DNA from: Aquimarina sediminis
GTDB taxonomy: Bacteria > Bacteroidota > Bacteroidia > Flavobacteriales > Flavobacteriaceae
Direction: 5' to 3'
DNA: 64,000 bases
Assembly: GCF_002895435.1 (NCBI RefSeq)
Contig: NZ_POYJ01000009.1
Span: 176,076-240,075 of the forward strand
This document shows, one piece after another, positions 42,002 through 51,728 of the stretch. The notes under the pieces are model-generated. The model was given only the letters and a program-made list of their open reading frames with translations, searched no databases and was not told the DNA's origin. Position 1 is the first letter of the stretch, and each line of letters opens with the position of its first letter. The position numbers and the translations under genes are program-made.

Positions 42002-43073
42002 ATATCTTTTATTCATACTTATACCGCTACTGTCCATAAATTACTCATGGGCACAGGAAAAAGTATCAAAAAAGATTGAAAAAACATATTCTTTAACCAA
42101 TGCAGGAGAATTACATTTAGTAAACAAATACGGAAATGTTATTATCAATGGATGGGAGAAAAAACACACACAAATTGATGTAAAAATACAAGTTACTAAA
42201 AAGAAAAAAGAAGATGCTCTCGAGCTATTAAAACGAATTCATCCAGAGTTTAAAAATACAGAAGATTTTATAAGCATTATCTCTATAATTGAAGAAAAGG
42301 ATAATAGTGTCTTTACCAAATTCTTTAATAAGGCAAATCCTTTTGATTTTGACAAAGGCAATATCCAAATAGACTATACTGTCTACCTACCTTCTAATGC
42401 CGAGATAAATATCACAAACAAGTTTGGAGATATTATAATAAGCAACTGGGATGGTAAATTAAAAGCCAATATACAACACGGAAATATGTGGATAAACAAA
42501 AGCCTTAATAATGCCAGTATAGAGATGAAATTTGGAAAACTGAAAACTAAATCTATCACTTACGGAAATATACGCTCCAAAAATGGAGAAATAGATATCG
42601 AAAAATCCAAAGACCTTAAAATAAGTAGCAGCGGAACACTAGTAAAAATTGAAGATGTAGCATCATTAGAGATACACTCTAGTAAAGATCAGATAGCTAT
42701 CGAAAAGACAGGAAGCATCAATGGAGAACTAATGTTTAGTAATATGAATCTAAGTACGGTATATGACAACATTAACCTTTCTATGGAAGTAGCAGATGTT
42801 TGGATATCCAAAATTGAAAAAGCTAACACCAATATTACTATAGACCAAGAATCATCTGAACTAAGTATAAATATTACCGGTTTATCATTTGATTTTAATG
42901 CCTCATTAGAACAAGGACTATTACGAGTACCAAAATCATTTGCAAACATAAAAACAGATGTAATCGACAAAAGAAGAAGAATTAGAAATATCAGTGCAAC
43001 TTATGGCACTAGTAATTCTTTAGGAATTTTTCAGATCACAGGTAAAAAAGGAGTTATTGTTTTAAAAGAGTAA
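41982..43073 (+). CDS. Exported DUF4097-like protein
   Basis: 363 residues from the ATG at 41982, chosen because it directly begins a good signal peptide (KVTFYKYLLFILIPLLS, cleavage near SWAQ); an upstream in-frame ATG at 41958 would add eight hydrophilic residues. The mature part is a right-handed repeat of short strands (KYGNVIINGW; NKFGDIIISNWDG; SITYGNIRSKNGEIDI), typical of DUF4097/adhesin-like beta-helix proteins. Overlaps the putative anti-sigma gene by 20 bp. Function unknown; perhaps cell surface. Confidence 0.75.
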   Translation: MKVTFYKYLLFILIPLLSINYSWAQEKVSKKIEKTYSLTNAGELHLVNKYGNVIINGWEKKHTQIDVKIQVTKKKKEDALELLKRIHPEFKNTEDFISIISIIEEKDNSVFTKFFNKANPFDFDKGNIQIDYTVYLPSNAEINITNKFGDIIISNWDGKLKANIQHGNMWINKSLNNASIEMKFGKLKTKSITYGNIRSKNGEIDIEKSKDLKISSSGTLVKIEDVASLEIHSSKDQIAIEKTGSINGELMFSNMNLSTVYDNINLSMEVADVWISKIEKANTNITIDQESSELSINITGLSFDFNASLEQGLLRVPKSFANIKTDVIDKRRRIRNISATYGTSNSLGIFQITGKKGVIVLKE

Positions 43074-43191
43074 CAATTCACTATTTTTTTCTTTAACTAA
43101 TCTTTATTATGAAAAATTTAACATTATAAAAGCATAGTACATGCAACTATCGCAAGTTTAACTTGTCAATGAAAACAACAAATAAAGTATA

Positions 43192-43863
43192 ATGAAACAC
43201 GTAAAAACTATAATACTTATTACCCTAGTAAGCTGTGTTAATCTGGGAATAGCACAGGATTCTAAAGATTATATAGAATTTAATGACCGCAAAAACATCG
43301 TACATGGTGTTTATGTAGGACTACATACCGGATATGGAGAAATCCAAGATGAAGACGCTCTTATCATAGGACTCAAAGTCGCTTATGTAGCCAATCAACA
43401 ATTTGAAATCGGACTTGTAACAAAAGGATTGTATTCTGATCAAAATACACCTGGAGTTTTTTCTTCAAATACTGCAGATCTAGCAGCTGTTTATTCAGGT
43501 TTTCATTTAGAGCCAATATTCTTTAGTAAAGCAAAAGTCAACCTTTCATTTCCCGTATTAATAGGTGGTGGTGCAACAGGATATATTAATACCGAGTGGG
43601 AAGATGAAGAATACGAAAGCTACCAGGATGAACACTGGGACGCCATATTTGTCTTAGAACCTGGTATAAATGCACTATATAATATCTCTAGATATGTTCA
43701 AATAGAAGCCGGAATAAAATATAGATTTTCGAGCAAAGTAAATTTCCCATTTGCTAATACCATTACAAATATTAATGGTTTTTCTGCCGGTTTTGGTCTA
43801 AAATTAGGAGTATTTAACCTGGGAAGAAATCGCTATAAAAAAAAGTTACCAAATCATGAATAA
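43192..43863 (+). CDS. Outer-membrane beta-barrel-like protein
   Basis: 223 residues with a signal peptide (cleavage near LGIAQ) and amphipathic strands with aromatic ends (GVYVGLHTGYGEI; FEIGLVTKGLYS; IEAGIKYRFSSKV; FSAGFGLKLGVFNLG). It resembles small porin-like outer-membrane proteins, with an acidic loop (EWEDEEYESYQDEHWD). No specific family recognised. Probably in the same operon as the sigma factor, 118 bp after the DUF4097-like gene. Confidence 0.65.
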   Translation: MKHVKTIILITLVSCVNLGIAQDSKDYIEFNDRKNIVHGVYVGLHTGYGEIQDEDALIIGLKVAYVANQQFEIGLVTKGLYSDQNTPGVFSSNTADLAAVYSGFHLEPIFFSKAKVNLSFPVLIGGGATGYINTEWEDEEYESYQDEHWDAIFVLEPGINALYNISRYVQIEAGIKYRFSSKVNFPFANTITNINGFSAGFGLKLGVFNLGRNRYKKKLPNHE

Positions 43864-44020
43864 GCCAAAACATAACTTTAAGAAAAAATTGAACGCTATA
43901 TATGTGTTTTCTGAAGACAATCAGGTATACCTCAAGAAAAACACGCTAACAAAAAATGATACGATATCCAATGAAGAATGGCTTCCTGTTAATTTTCAGT
44001 GGGGATCCCCTATAGGATAA
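43856..44020 (+). CDS. Small hypothetical protein (54 aa)
   Basis: Short frame that begins with ATG overlapping the stop codon of the barrel protein by 8 bp and ends at 44020 (TAA). Sequence features: basic N-terminus (NKPKHNFKKKLNAIY), then NQVYLKKNTLTKND and a tail with EEWLPVNFQWGSP. No signal peptide or membrane helix. The overlap, the AT-rich but codon-like composition and the absence of stops favour a real gene, though a frame of this size can occur by chance. Confidence 0.45.
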   Translation: MNKPKHNFKKKLNAIYVFSEDNQVYLKKNTLTKNDTISNEEWLPVNFQWGSPIG

Positions 44021-44240
44021 ACTAATGATCTAAAAACAAAGCTAATATCAACCACTAAGTAAAGACTACTTCTTTACATTTTTTAAATAAACCACATTTT
44101 ACAACAATACACAAGAAACTAATAATCAGGTATTTAAAATACTTTGATAGGACTCTTATTGCTTAATTTTTATTTTTTTTAATCAATTAGATCAAACCTT
44201 TTACATCACTAAATCAAAAAACCTTTAACTAATAATCAAA

Positions 44241-46613
44241 ATGAAAAAAGCATTTTTTGCACTTATTTTTTTTACATCACTCTTATCCGCTCAGGAAAAG
44301 CATACCATTAGCGGAACCATAAATGATGTACGTAATGGAGAAACATTATTTGGAGCCTCTGTCTTTCTTAAAGACACCTCAATAGGAGTAGTAACCAATG
44401 AATATGGTTTTTACTCTATCACCGCTCCAGATGGAGTATATACACTTATTATCTCTTATATGGGGTATATTGATATTGCCAAAGAAATAACTTTGAACAG
44501 CGATAAAAAATTAAATTTTGAACTATCCGAATCATCAGAACAACTAGATGAAATAATAATTACCTCAGAAGAAACCGGGCGAATCAATATCAAAAAGCCC
44601 GAAATGAGTGTTGCCAAACTAAAATCAGAAACCATAAAAAAAATTCCTGTTGTACTCGGTGAAGTAGATATTGTAAAATCTATACAAACATTACCTGGAG
44701 TAACCAATACTGGAGAAGGCTCCAGTGGATTTAATGTTAGAGGAGGCGCTGTAGATCAAAATCTTGTTTTATTAGATGAAGCCATAATCTACAATACCTC
44801 TCACTTATTAGGATTCTTTTCTGTTTTTAATGCAGATGCCATAAAAGATGTCAAATTATATAAAGGAGGAATCCCTGCAAAATTTGGAGGTAGAGTATCA
44901 TCTGTCCTAGACGTTCGCCAAAAAGATGGAAACAGTAAGCAAATAGGACTCACAGGAGGTATTGGTTTAATATCCAGTAGATTAGCTATAGAAGGACCAA
45001 TGTTTAACAAAAAAGGATCTTTCTTAGTGGCAGGTAGAGGATCTTATGCACATCTCTTCATGGGGTTATCAGAAGACACCAAAGACAGTAAAGTTAATTT
45101 TTATGACCTCAACCTAAAAACAAACTATAAACTAAGTGAAAAAAACAAACTATATCTCTCAGGGTATTTTGGAAGAGACCTTTTTAACTTCTCAAAAAAC
45201 TTCAAAAGTAGTTATGGTAACTTATCTGGTAACCTAAGGTGGAATCACATTTTTAATGATAAACTCTTTTCTAATTTATCACTTATATACAGCAAATATG
45301 ATTATGATTTAACTATAGAATCTGCCGAGTTTGATTGGGTATCTTCTATTAATAATTATAACCTTAAGTATGATCTTAAATACTATGTAAGCAATAATTT
45401 CAAATTAGATTTTGGAGTTAGTGGTGTATACTACAATTTTGATCCAGGACAAGTAGAACCTACCAGCCCAACCTCGCCAATTAATCCTCTAAAATTAGAT
45501 GAAAAAAGAGCTTTTGAAACAGGGTCATATGTAAACGCTGAGCACAAAATAACAGAAAAACTTACTGCCCAATACGGTTTGCGTTATAGTACTTTTTCTA
45601 GATTAGGAGGACAAGCAATGTCTAATTATCAAAATGGTCAACCTGTAGTGTATAACAGTGCTTTGGGGATTTATGAAGAAGGAACAGAAATAGGAACTAC
45701 ATCTTACAAAAAAAGTGAGACTATAAAAAGTTTTGGAAATTTCGAGCCACGTTTAGGATTATCATATCAATTAACGCAAAACTCATCCTTAAAAGCTGGA
45801 TACTCCAGAACAGCTCAATATATACACCTTTTATCAAATACAATATCGGTAACTCCACTAGATGTTTGGACACCCAGTGGAAAATTCATAAAACCTCAAT
45901 TATCCAATCAATACGCACTAGGGTATTTTAAAAATTTTACCGACGATGTCTATTCATTAGAAGTAGAAGCGTACTATAAAGATATCGAGAATAGAATAGA
46001 CTACATAGACGGATCAGATCTAATAGGGCAAAATAACATAGAAACCGAAATACTTAATGGTGAGTCTCGAGCCTACGGCGTAGAATTATTACTACGTAAA
46101 AACAAAGGAGATTTTACCGGTTGGCTAGCGTATACAATATCTAAATCAGAACAACGAACTCTGGGAGATAATGTCGAAGGACCAGGGATCAATGATGGTG
46201 ATTGGTACAATACCCCACACGATAGAACACATGATGTTTCACTTACAGGTATATATAAACTAAATGACAAATGGACATTTAGCTCTAATCTAGTGTTCCA
46301 GACAGGTAGACCTGTTACCTACCCTAATGGACAGTATGAATATGAAGGATTATCAATAGCCAGTTATTCTCAAAGAAATTCTGATAGATTGCCAGCGTAT
46401 CACAGGTTAGATATCTCAGCAACCTATAGACCTAATAATAAACCAAACAGAAGATGGAAAGGCGAATGGGTGTTTGGTATATACAACTTATACAATCAAA
46501 AAAATGCTGCATCTATCTCATTTGGACAAAATGCAGAAACAGGAGCTAATGAAGCTACAAGAACAGCTATTTTCGGAATCGTACCATCAATAACCTACAA
46601 CTTTAAATTCTAA
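44241..46613 (+). CDS. TonB-dependent receptor, carboxypeptidase-like N-domain (copy 1)
   Basis: 790-residue outer-membrane receptor. Signal peptide (1-17), a carboxypeptidase regulatory-like domain (HTISGTINDVRNGETLFGAS, about 20-100), plug domain with IPVVLGEVDIVKSIQTLPGV and FNVRGGAVDQNLVLLDEAII, then a barrel ending in TYNFKF. Forms a pair with the DUF4249 gene 4 bp downstream. Strongly similar along its length to the protein at 51729-54119. Substrate unknown. Confidence 0.95.
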   Translation: MKKAFFALIFFTSLLSAQEKHTISGTINDVRNGETLFGASVFLKDTSIGVVTNEYGFYSITAPDGVYTLIISYMGYIDIAKEITLNSDKKLNFELSESSEQLDEIIITSEETGRINIKKPEMSVAKLKSETIKKIPVVLGEVDIVKSIQTLPGVTNTGEGSSGFNVRGGAVDQNLVLLDEAIIYNTSHLLGFFSVFNADAIKDVKLYKGGIPAKFGGRVSSVLDVRQKDGNSKQIGLTGGIGLISSRLAIEGPMFNKKGSFLVAGRGSYAHLFMGLSEDTKDSKVNFYDLNLKTNYKLSEKNKLYLSGYFGRDLFNFSKNFKSSYGNLSGNLRWNHIFNDKLFSNLSLIYSKYDYDLTIESAEFDWVSSINNYNLKYDLKYYVSNNFKLDFGVSGVYYNFDPGQVEPTSPTSPINPLKLDEKRAFETGSYVNAEHKITEKLTAQYGLRYSTFSRLGGQAMSNYQNGQPVVYNSALGIYEEGTEIGTTSYKKSETIKSFGNFEPRLGLSYQLTQNSSLKAGYSRTAQYIHLLSNTISVTPLDVWTPSGKFIKPQLSNQYALGYFKNFTDDVYSLEVEAYYKDIENRIDYIDGSDLIGQNNIETEILNGESRAYGVELLLRKNKGDFTGWLAYTISKSEQRTLGDNVEGPGINDGDWYNTPHDRTHDVSLTGIYKLNDKWTFSSNLVFQTGRPVTYPNGQYEYEGLSIASYSQRNSDRLPAYHRLDISATYRPNNKPNRRWKGEWVFGIYNLYNQKNAASISFGQNAETGANEATRTAIFGIVPSITYNFKF

Positions 46614-46617
46614 AAAA

Positions 46618-47463
46618 ATGAAAACATATATAAAAATCATATTAACAATAATAGGCATATCCTTTACATCCTGCACAGATGTTATTGATGTAGATGTTCC
46701 AGATGCACCACCTAGATTAGTTATAGAGGCCTCATTAGATTGGGAAAAAGGAACAATTGGAAATAATCAAACCATAAAACTAACCACATCAACCAAGTAC
46801 TTTGATAAAGTAATCAATAATGATGTAACAGGAGCTTCAGTAAAAGTGACCAATGACAATAATGGTACAGAATTTATATTTATAGATCAAAATAATGGAG
46901 AATATACCACTACTAATTTTGTTCCAGTATTAAACCAATCGTATACACTAGAAGTAATCTATAATAACGAAGTCTACATTGCCAAAGAAACAATGATGCC
47001 CGTTACCGATATTGCAGAAGTATTTCAATCTATAGAAGAGTTTGATGGAGACGAAATATTAGAAGTTAATTTAAAATATGATGACCCCGAAGACGAAGAG
47101 AATTATTACTTCGCCAAGTTTAGAGAACGTGGAGATCTTTTACCAGAATTGTATTATGATTCTGATGAATTTACAAACGGAAACCGAATGAGTCTTGAAT
47201 ATTCAAAATATGAAGATGAAGATATAAATCAAGATGAGTTTAAGCCAGGGGATATTGTAGATATTAAGTTGTTCGGAATATCAAAAGGATACTACAACTA
47301 CATCAGCTTGTTAATTGATCAGGCAGAAAGTGATGGTGGTCCCTTTAGTACTATCCCAGCCCCACTAAAAGGTAACTGTACCAATACCACAAAACCAAGT
47401 AACTATGCCTTTGGATATTTTAGATTAACCCAGGTAAATACTACCAGTTATACGTTTCAATAA
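46618..47463 (+). CDS. DUF4249 lipoprotein (copy 1)
   Basis: 281-residue lipoprotein with lipobox Cys19 (ISFTSC) and the DVIDVDVPDAPPRLVIEASL start typical of DUF4249. The mature part has immunoglobulin-like strands (YTLEVIYNNEVYIAKETMMP) and an acidic loop rich in Asp and Glu. It probably sits with its TonB receptor partner on the outer membrane, like SusD-type partners. Ends with a strong terminator at 47510-47550. Confidence 0.88.
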   Translation: MKTYIKIILTIIGISFTSCTDVIDVDVPDAPPRLVIEASLDWEKGTIGNNQTIKLTTSTKYFDKVINNDVTGASVKVTNDNNGTEFIFIDQNNGEYTTTNFVPVLNQSYTLEVIYNNEVYIAKETMMPVTDIAEVFQSIEEFDGDEILEVNLKYDDPEDEENYYFAKFRERGDLLPELYYDSDEFTNGNRMSLEYSKYEDEDINQDEFKPGDIVDIKLFGISKGYYNYISLLIDQAESDGGPFSTIPAPLKGNCTNTTKPSNYAFGYFRLTQVNTTSYTFQ

Positions 47464-47509
47464 CAAAGCAATGTTTTTTTAGGAGAGTACGTGTTTCTTC
47501 TATACTTCT

Positions 47510-47550
47510 GAAGCCATGCCTTTTATATAAAAGGTGTGGCTTCTTTTTTT
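47510..47550 (+). terminator. Terminator of the first TonB receptor-DUF4249 pair
   Basis: GAAGCCATGCCTTTTA pairs with TAAAAGGTGTGGCTTC, with one internal mismatch and a G-T pair possible, followed by TTTTTTTT. It separates the pair from the repeat array that begins 19 bp later. Confidence 0.88.
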
Positions 47551-47568
47551 ATCCAAATTATGCATTAG

Positions 47569-47831
47569 AACCTCCTGTGGTGCATTTAGAACTTACTGTA
47601 AAACACTCGAAGTTACTGTGAAACATCCATAGCAGCTGTTGCCCATTTATAAGTTACTGTAGCTAGTCCGAAATTATTGTCGCATGTACGAAGTTATTGT
47701 CATCGATCTGAAGTTTCTGTGAAACATTTGAAGTTACTGCAGTTAATTTATAGTTACTGCGAAGAGTTCAAAATCTGCTGTAGAGTATCCGAGGTTACTG
47801 TAGTAGATCTGAATGTATTGCTAGACGTTAA
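47569..47831. repeat. Array of thirteen 20-21-bp units with a conserved 10-bp core
   Basis: Cores resembling AAGTTACTGT start at 47569, 47590, 47610, 47630, 47651, 47671, 47691, 47711, 47731, 47751, 47772, 47792 and 47812: ten steps of exactly 20 bp and two... three of 21. Matches to the core are between 6 and 10 out of 10. The other half of each unit varies in its first six bases, while its last four tend to be T-C/A-C/T-G. A 20-bp period is not a multiple of three and stops occur, so it is not coding. It is two turns of the helix, so cores lie on the same face. Nature unknown. Confidence 0.8.
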
Positions 47832-48003
47832 GCTCATATCAAATCACTTCTTCTCTTAAATTATATAATATTCATACCAATTTTCTATTTGCAAAAAAAA
47901 TCATAAAAAATTATGCCATAAGCAACCCTTATTAATTTTTATTGTCTTTGACTATGAGACGTTTATAAAAAATACATTCTTAAAACCTTTAAACCATAAA
48001 CAA
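47832..48003. other. Intergenic region upstream of the serine hydrolase
   Basis: AT-rich stretch between the repeat array and the serine hydrolase start. No clear consensus promoter, RNA or frame was found. Confidence 0.35.
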
Positions 48004-49185
48004 ATGAAAAAAGTAAGTTCTTTACTGATTCTTATACTATTATTTTCGTGCCAAATAGATGATGATATACTAACTACTCATATCGAATTAAAAGAATTAT
48101 ATGAAAAATCAGAATTAGCTGGATTTTCTGTAGCAATAGTAGACAATAATAAAATTCGTTATCAAAATTCTTTTGGATATGCAGATATCGAAAAAAACAA
48201 AAAATTCTCAAAACATACAATCCAAAACATTGGATCAATATCCAAAACATTCATCGCCTTGGCCGTAATGAAAGCTGTCGAACAAGACAAACTCGATTTG
48301 GATACAAATATCAATACCTATTTACCTTTTGACATCATACATCCTTATCATCCTCAAAAACCTATTACAGTACGCCATCTGGCAACTCATACCTCTGGGA
48401 TTACAGACGGAGAAGTCTATTATAAAAGTTATGTTTTTGAAAACCCTACCGGAGTAGATCCTACTATTTATCCAGAAGATTACCAGCCTATTATAGAGTT
48501 AATTAAAACTAATATAAAATTAGATGAATCCATTTTTTTTGAAAATGTACTATCTTCATCGGGCAAATGGTATTCTGAAGGAAATTTCTTAGAAAATCCT
48601 CCAGGAGAAAAATATAACTATAGTAATATCGGAGCGGCACTTGCAGCTTTTGTAGTAGAAAGTGCAACTGGTATATCTTATGAAGAATATACTAAAAAAT
48701 ACATCTTTGACCCCCTAAGAATGGATGCAACAGGATGGAGATTTAACGAAGTAAATATGCAAAATCACGCTACCTTATATTACGCTAAAGATTTTGAAGT
48801 TCCTCAATATTCTTTGATCACAAAAGCAGATGGCGGGTTAATAACCAATACTTCTGATTTTAGCAAGTACCTAATAGAAATGCTAAAGGGATATCATGGT
48901 AATGGCAAATTATTATCTAAAGCATCCTACAAAGAGATGTTTAGCTTTCAAACAAAACACAATGAAATTAAGGAAGCCGAAGGCGGTATTTTTTGGGATA
49001 TTTATGATAATAGAACAATTGGTCATGATGGCGGAGATCCAGGAATAAGAACTATCTCTCTTTTTGATCCCATAAAAAACAGAGGATACTATTTTATGAC
49101 CAATACTAGTGGTGATTTTGATAATAAAATCAATCACTCAATAGAAGAGATATGGGACACGTTAATTAATCAAAATCCTAATTAA
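48004..49185 (+). CDS. Serine hydrolase, class C beta-lactamase-like lipoprotein
   Basis: 393 residues with a lipobox Cys16 (LLFSC). Penicillin-binding fold signature: catalytic Ser78 and Lys81 in SISK, Tyr206-Ser-Asn208 (YSN), and HDG in GHDGGDPG near residue 344. The family includes AmpC-type beta-lactamases, D-peptidases and esterases; the real substrate here is uncertain and resistance should not be assumed. It precedes a TonB receptor by 41 bp, so it may process the receptor's ligand at the cell surface. Confidence 0.9.
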   Translation: MKKVSSLLILILLFSCQIDDDILTTHIELKELYEKSELAGFSVAIVDNNKIRYQNSFGYADIEKNKKFSKHTIQNIGSISKTFIALAVMKAVEQDKLDLDTNINTYLPFDIIHPYHPQKPITVRHLATHTSGITDGEVYYKSYVFENPTGVDPTIYPEDYQPIIELIKTNIKLDESIFFENVLSSSGKWYSEGNFLENPPGEKYNYSNIGAALAAFVVESATGISYEEYTKKYIFDPLRMDATGWRFNEVNMQNHATLYYAKDFEVPQYSLITKADGGLITNTSDFSKYLIEMLKGYHGNGKLLSKASYKEMFSFQTKHNEIKEAEGGIFWDIYDNRTIGHDGGDPGIRTISLFDPIKNRGYYFMTNTSGDFDNKINHSIEEIWDTLINQNPN

Positions 49186-49226
49186 AAATATGATTTTTAG
49201 TAAAACCAACAATTAAATATCTCTGT

Positions 49227-51566
49227 ATGAAACCAATACTCAAAAAAAACTATTTCTTTCTAATACTACTATCATTAACAATTTCTACAACCGCACAAAC
49301 ACTCACTCAGACTGTAAAAGGAAAAGTTCTTGATGCAACTACAGGCAGACCATTATTAGGCGCAACCATTACATTACTAAATATTGATCCTGTGCAAGGC
49401 ACTATTACAGACGAAGGAGGCTTCTTTACCTTAGAGAAAGTGCCTGTAGGGCGTCAATCCTTTATTTGTAGCTTTTTGGGCTATGAAGACTCTTTTATTT
49501 CAGAAGTACTAGTCGGATCAGCAAAAGAAATTGACCTAACCATTCGTCTGGTAGAATCATTAGAGCAACTTAATGAGGTTCTGTTGATTGCTCCAAAGGA
49601 TAATATAAAACCCAATAATAGATTAGCTACAGTGAGTGCACGCTCCTTTAGCGTCGAAGAAACAAAGCGTTTTCCTGCCAGTATTAGTGACCCCGGTCGT
49701 ATGGCGCTATCATTTGCAGGAGTTACAAATTCTGATGATGCTACAAATGAAATTATAATTAGAGGAAACGCTCCTAATCAATTACTCTGGAAAATTGAAG
49801 GAGTAGAAATCCCGGAGCCAAACCATTTCTCTGAAGAAGGCTATTCCCCTGGAGCAGTGAGCTTGCTTAGTACTAATATGCTAGGGAAATCAGATTTTTT
49901 TACTGGAGCCTTCCCCGCAGAATATGGTAATGCTTTATCTGGTGTTTTTGATATAAACTTACGTAGTGGTAATACCAACAAAGGAGAATATGCATTCCAA
50001 TTAGGTGTTTTGGGCGCTGATCTTTCTCTGGAAGGTCCTTTCAGTAAAAATTACAAAGGATCCTATCTTGTAAATTATAGATATTCTACACTTACACTTC
50101 TTAATGAAGTTATAGAAGTATCAGATAACAGTGTTCCCGAATTTCAGGATTTATCCTTTAAAATAAATCTGCCAATAAGCAGTAAAACAAATGTATCTAT
50201 CTGGGGTATAGGAGGGATTAGCAATGATGACCAGGATAACAAAGAACAAGTTTCTTTTACCTTAACAGAAAATGAACAATTCAATTCCAAAACCTATATG
50301 GGAGGAATAAACCTAAAACACTTCTTAAGCAACAAAAGTACTCTTGATGCCGCATTATCCTACTCCGGTAATGAAAGTGATTATGAATTTACCAGAACAA
50401 ATACAGATACTAACATCTCATCAATTGACAGAGATTTATTAAAAAACAACGCTTTGCGTTTCAACCTTAACCTTACCAATAAGTTTAATCCAAAAGCAAC
50501 ACTCAAAACAGGAGCTATTCTAAGTTACCTGAATTATGATGTATTTGGAGACAATGTCAGAAATAACATACAGGATATTATGGTAAATGAAGAAGGCAAT
50601 GGTACTATGATCCAAGCTTTTGCACAAGCTAAATACAGATTTAATAAAAAACTATCTTCGACCTTTGGGTTTCATAGTACATATTTCTCCATCAACGAAG
50701 ATTTTACAATCGAACCAAGAGCAGGAATAGAGTATAAAATAACCCCAAAGCATACACTAAGCGCAGGAGTAGGTATCCACTCTAGACGAATGCCACTAAA
50801 CCAGTATTTTGTAAAAACAGAAGATAACCAAGGGAATATAATAACCCCCAATGAAGAACTCGATTTGATGAGAGCTACTCATTACATCTTTGGATATGAC
50901 TGGCGTATCATTAAAAATGGACATATCAAAATTGAAGCGTATTACCAAGATCTTAATAAAGTAGCTATCGTAGCCGACCCAAATAGTACAGATTCCTTTA
51001 TTAATGGAGAATTCATTGATCGGGCTTTGACTGATACTGGTAAAGGAAGAAATTATGGACTAGAACTAACTTTTGAAAAGTTTTTCTCCAAACAATATTA
51101 TTTTTTAACAACAGCTTCATTCTTTAATTCCAAATATAAAGCTGCAAACGGCAATTGGTACAATAGTAGATATAACTATAATTATACATTTAATGTGGTT
51201 GGAGGTAAAGAATTTTCTGTAGGAAATACAGGCAATAATATCATTGGAGCTAATGCCAAAGTACTTCTAAACGGAGGAAAGCGAGGAACACCTGTGGATC
51301 TAGAAGTTTTTGATCAATCAGGATCCATTAGATTGCTGGAAACTCAAAGAAATACAATTCAGTTTAAAGACTACCTGCGTCTAGATACCAGTGTCTACTA
51401 TCGAATTAATAGACCCAAAGTTGCACATATTATCTCATTAGATGTACAAAACCTAACGAACAGAAATAATGTAGACAGGCAGGTATTTGATCCCTATACA
51501 AGAACATATCGTCTAGAGTATCAATTAAATTTAATACCTCTTCTAAATTACAGAATAGAGTTTTGA
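49227..51566 (+). CDS. TonB-dependent receptor, carboxypeptidase-like N-domain
   Basis: 779 residues: signal peptide (cleavage near TTAQ), carboxypeptidase-like domain (VKGKVLDATTGRPLLGATIT), plug domain with FPASISDPGRMALSFAGVTN and IRGNAPNQLLWKIEGVEIPE, and a C-terminal barrel ending in RIEF. Different subgroup from the two flanking receptors. Probably co-transcribed with the serine hydrolase. No SusD-like or DUF4249 partner directly follows; the next gene is another receptor. Confidence 0.94.
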   Translation: MKPILKKNYFFLILLSLTISTTAQTLTQTVKGKVLDATTGRPLLGATITLLNIDPVQGTITDEGGFFTLEKVPVGRQSFICSFLGYEDSFISEVLVGSAKEIDLTIRLVESLEQLNEVLLIAPKDNIKPNNRLATVSARSFSVEETKRFPASISDPGRMALSFAGVTNSDDATNEIIIRGNAPNQLLWKIEGVEIPEPNHFSEEGYSPGAVSLLSTNMLGKSDFFTGAFPAEYGNALSGVFDINLRSGNTNKGEYAFQLGVLGADLSLEGPFSKNYKGSYLVNYRYSTLTLLNEVIEVSDNSVPEFQDLSFKINLPISSKTNVSIWGIGGISNDDQDNKEQVSFTLTENEQFNSKTYMGGINLKHFLSNKSTLDAALSYSGNESDYEFTRTNTDTNISSIDRDLLKNNALRFNLNLTNKFNPKATLKTGAILSYLNYDVFGDNVRNNIQDIMVNEEGNGTMIQAFAQAKYRFNKKLSSTFGFHSTYFSINEDFTIEPRAGIEYKITPKHTLSAGVGIHSRRMPLNQYFVKTEDNQGNIITPNEELDLMRATHYIFGYDWRIIKNGHIKIEAYYQDLNKVAIVADPNSTDSFINGEFIDRALTDTGKGRNYGLELTFEKFFSKQYYFLTTASFFNSKYKAANGNWYNSRYNYNYTFNVVGGKEFSVGNTGNNIIGANAKVLLNGGKRGTPVDLEVFDQSGSIRLLETQRNTIQFKDYLRLDTSVYYRINRPKVAHIISLDVQNLTNRNNVDRQVFDPYTRTYRLEYQLNLIPLLNYRIEF

Positions 51567-51728
51567 TCAGTACAAAAATTAAAGCCAAAAAAGATATTAG
51601 AAATATAAACTTTCTTAATGCAATTAATATAGTAGCTGAGAATTAACAATAAATTAATTGTAGAACTCATAACATATTTCTTCCTTTACAGTCTACATTA
51701 TTGGTGCTAATTATTAAAAAGCTCGCTT

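Noticed and set aside
47569..47831. CRISPR array
   Set aside because: Units are 20-21 bp in total, far too short for repeat plus spacer, the repeats vary, and no cas gene is in the window.
47677..47859. 60-residue open frame across the repeat array
   Set aside because: The frame only reflects the 20-bp periodicity, which shifts reading phase from unit to unit. No start signal and no recognisable protein features; the array has a better explanation as non-coding.
48004..49185. Antibiotic-resistance beta-lactamase
   Set aside because: The fold motifs are present, but they are shared by esterases and peptidases. The genome context points to nutrient uptake, so a resistance claim is not supported.
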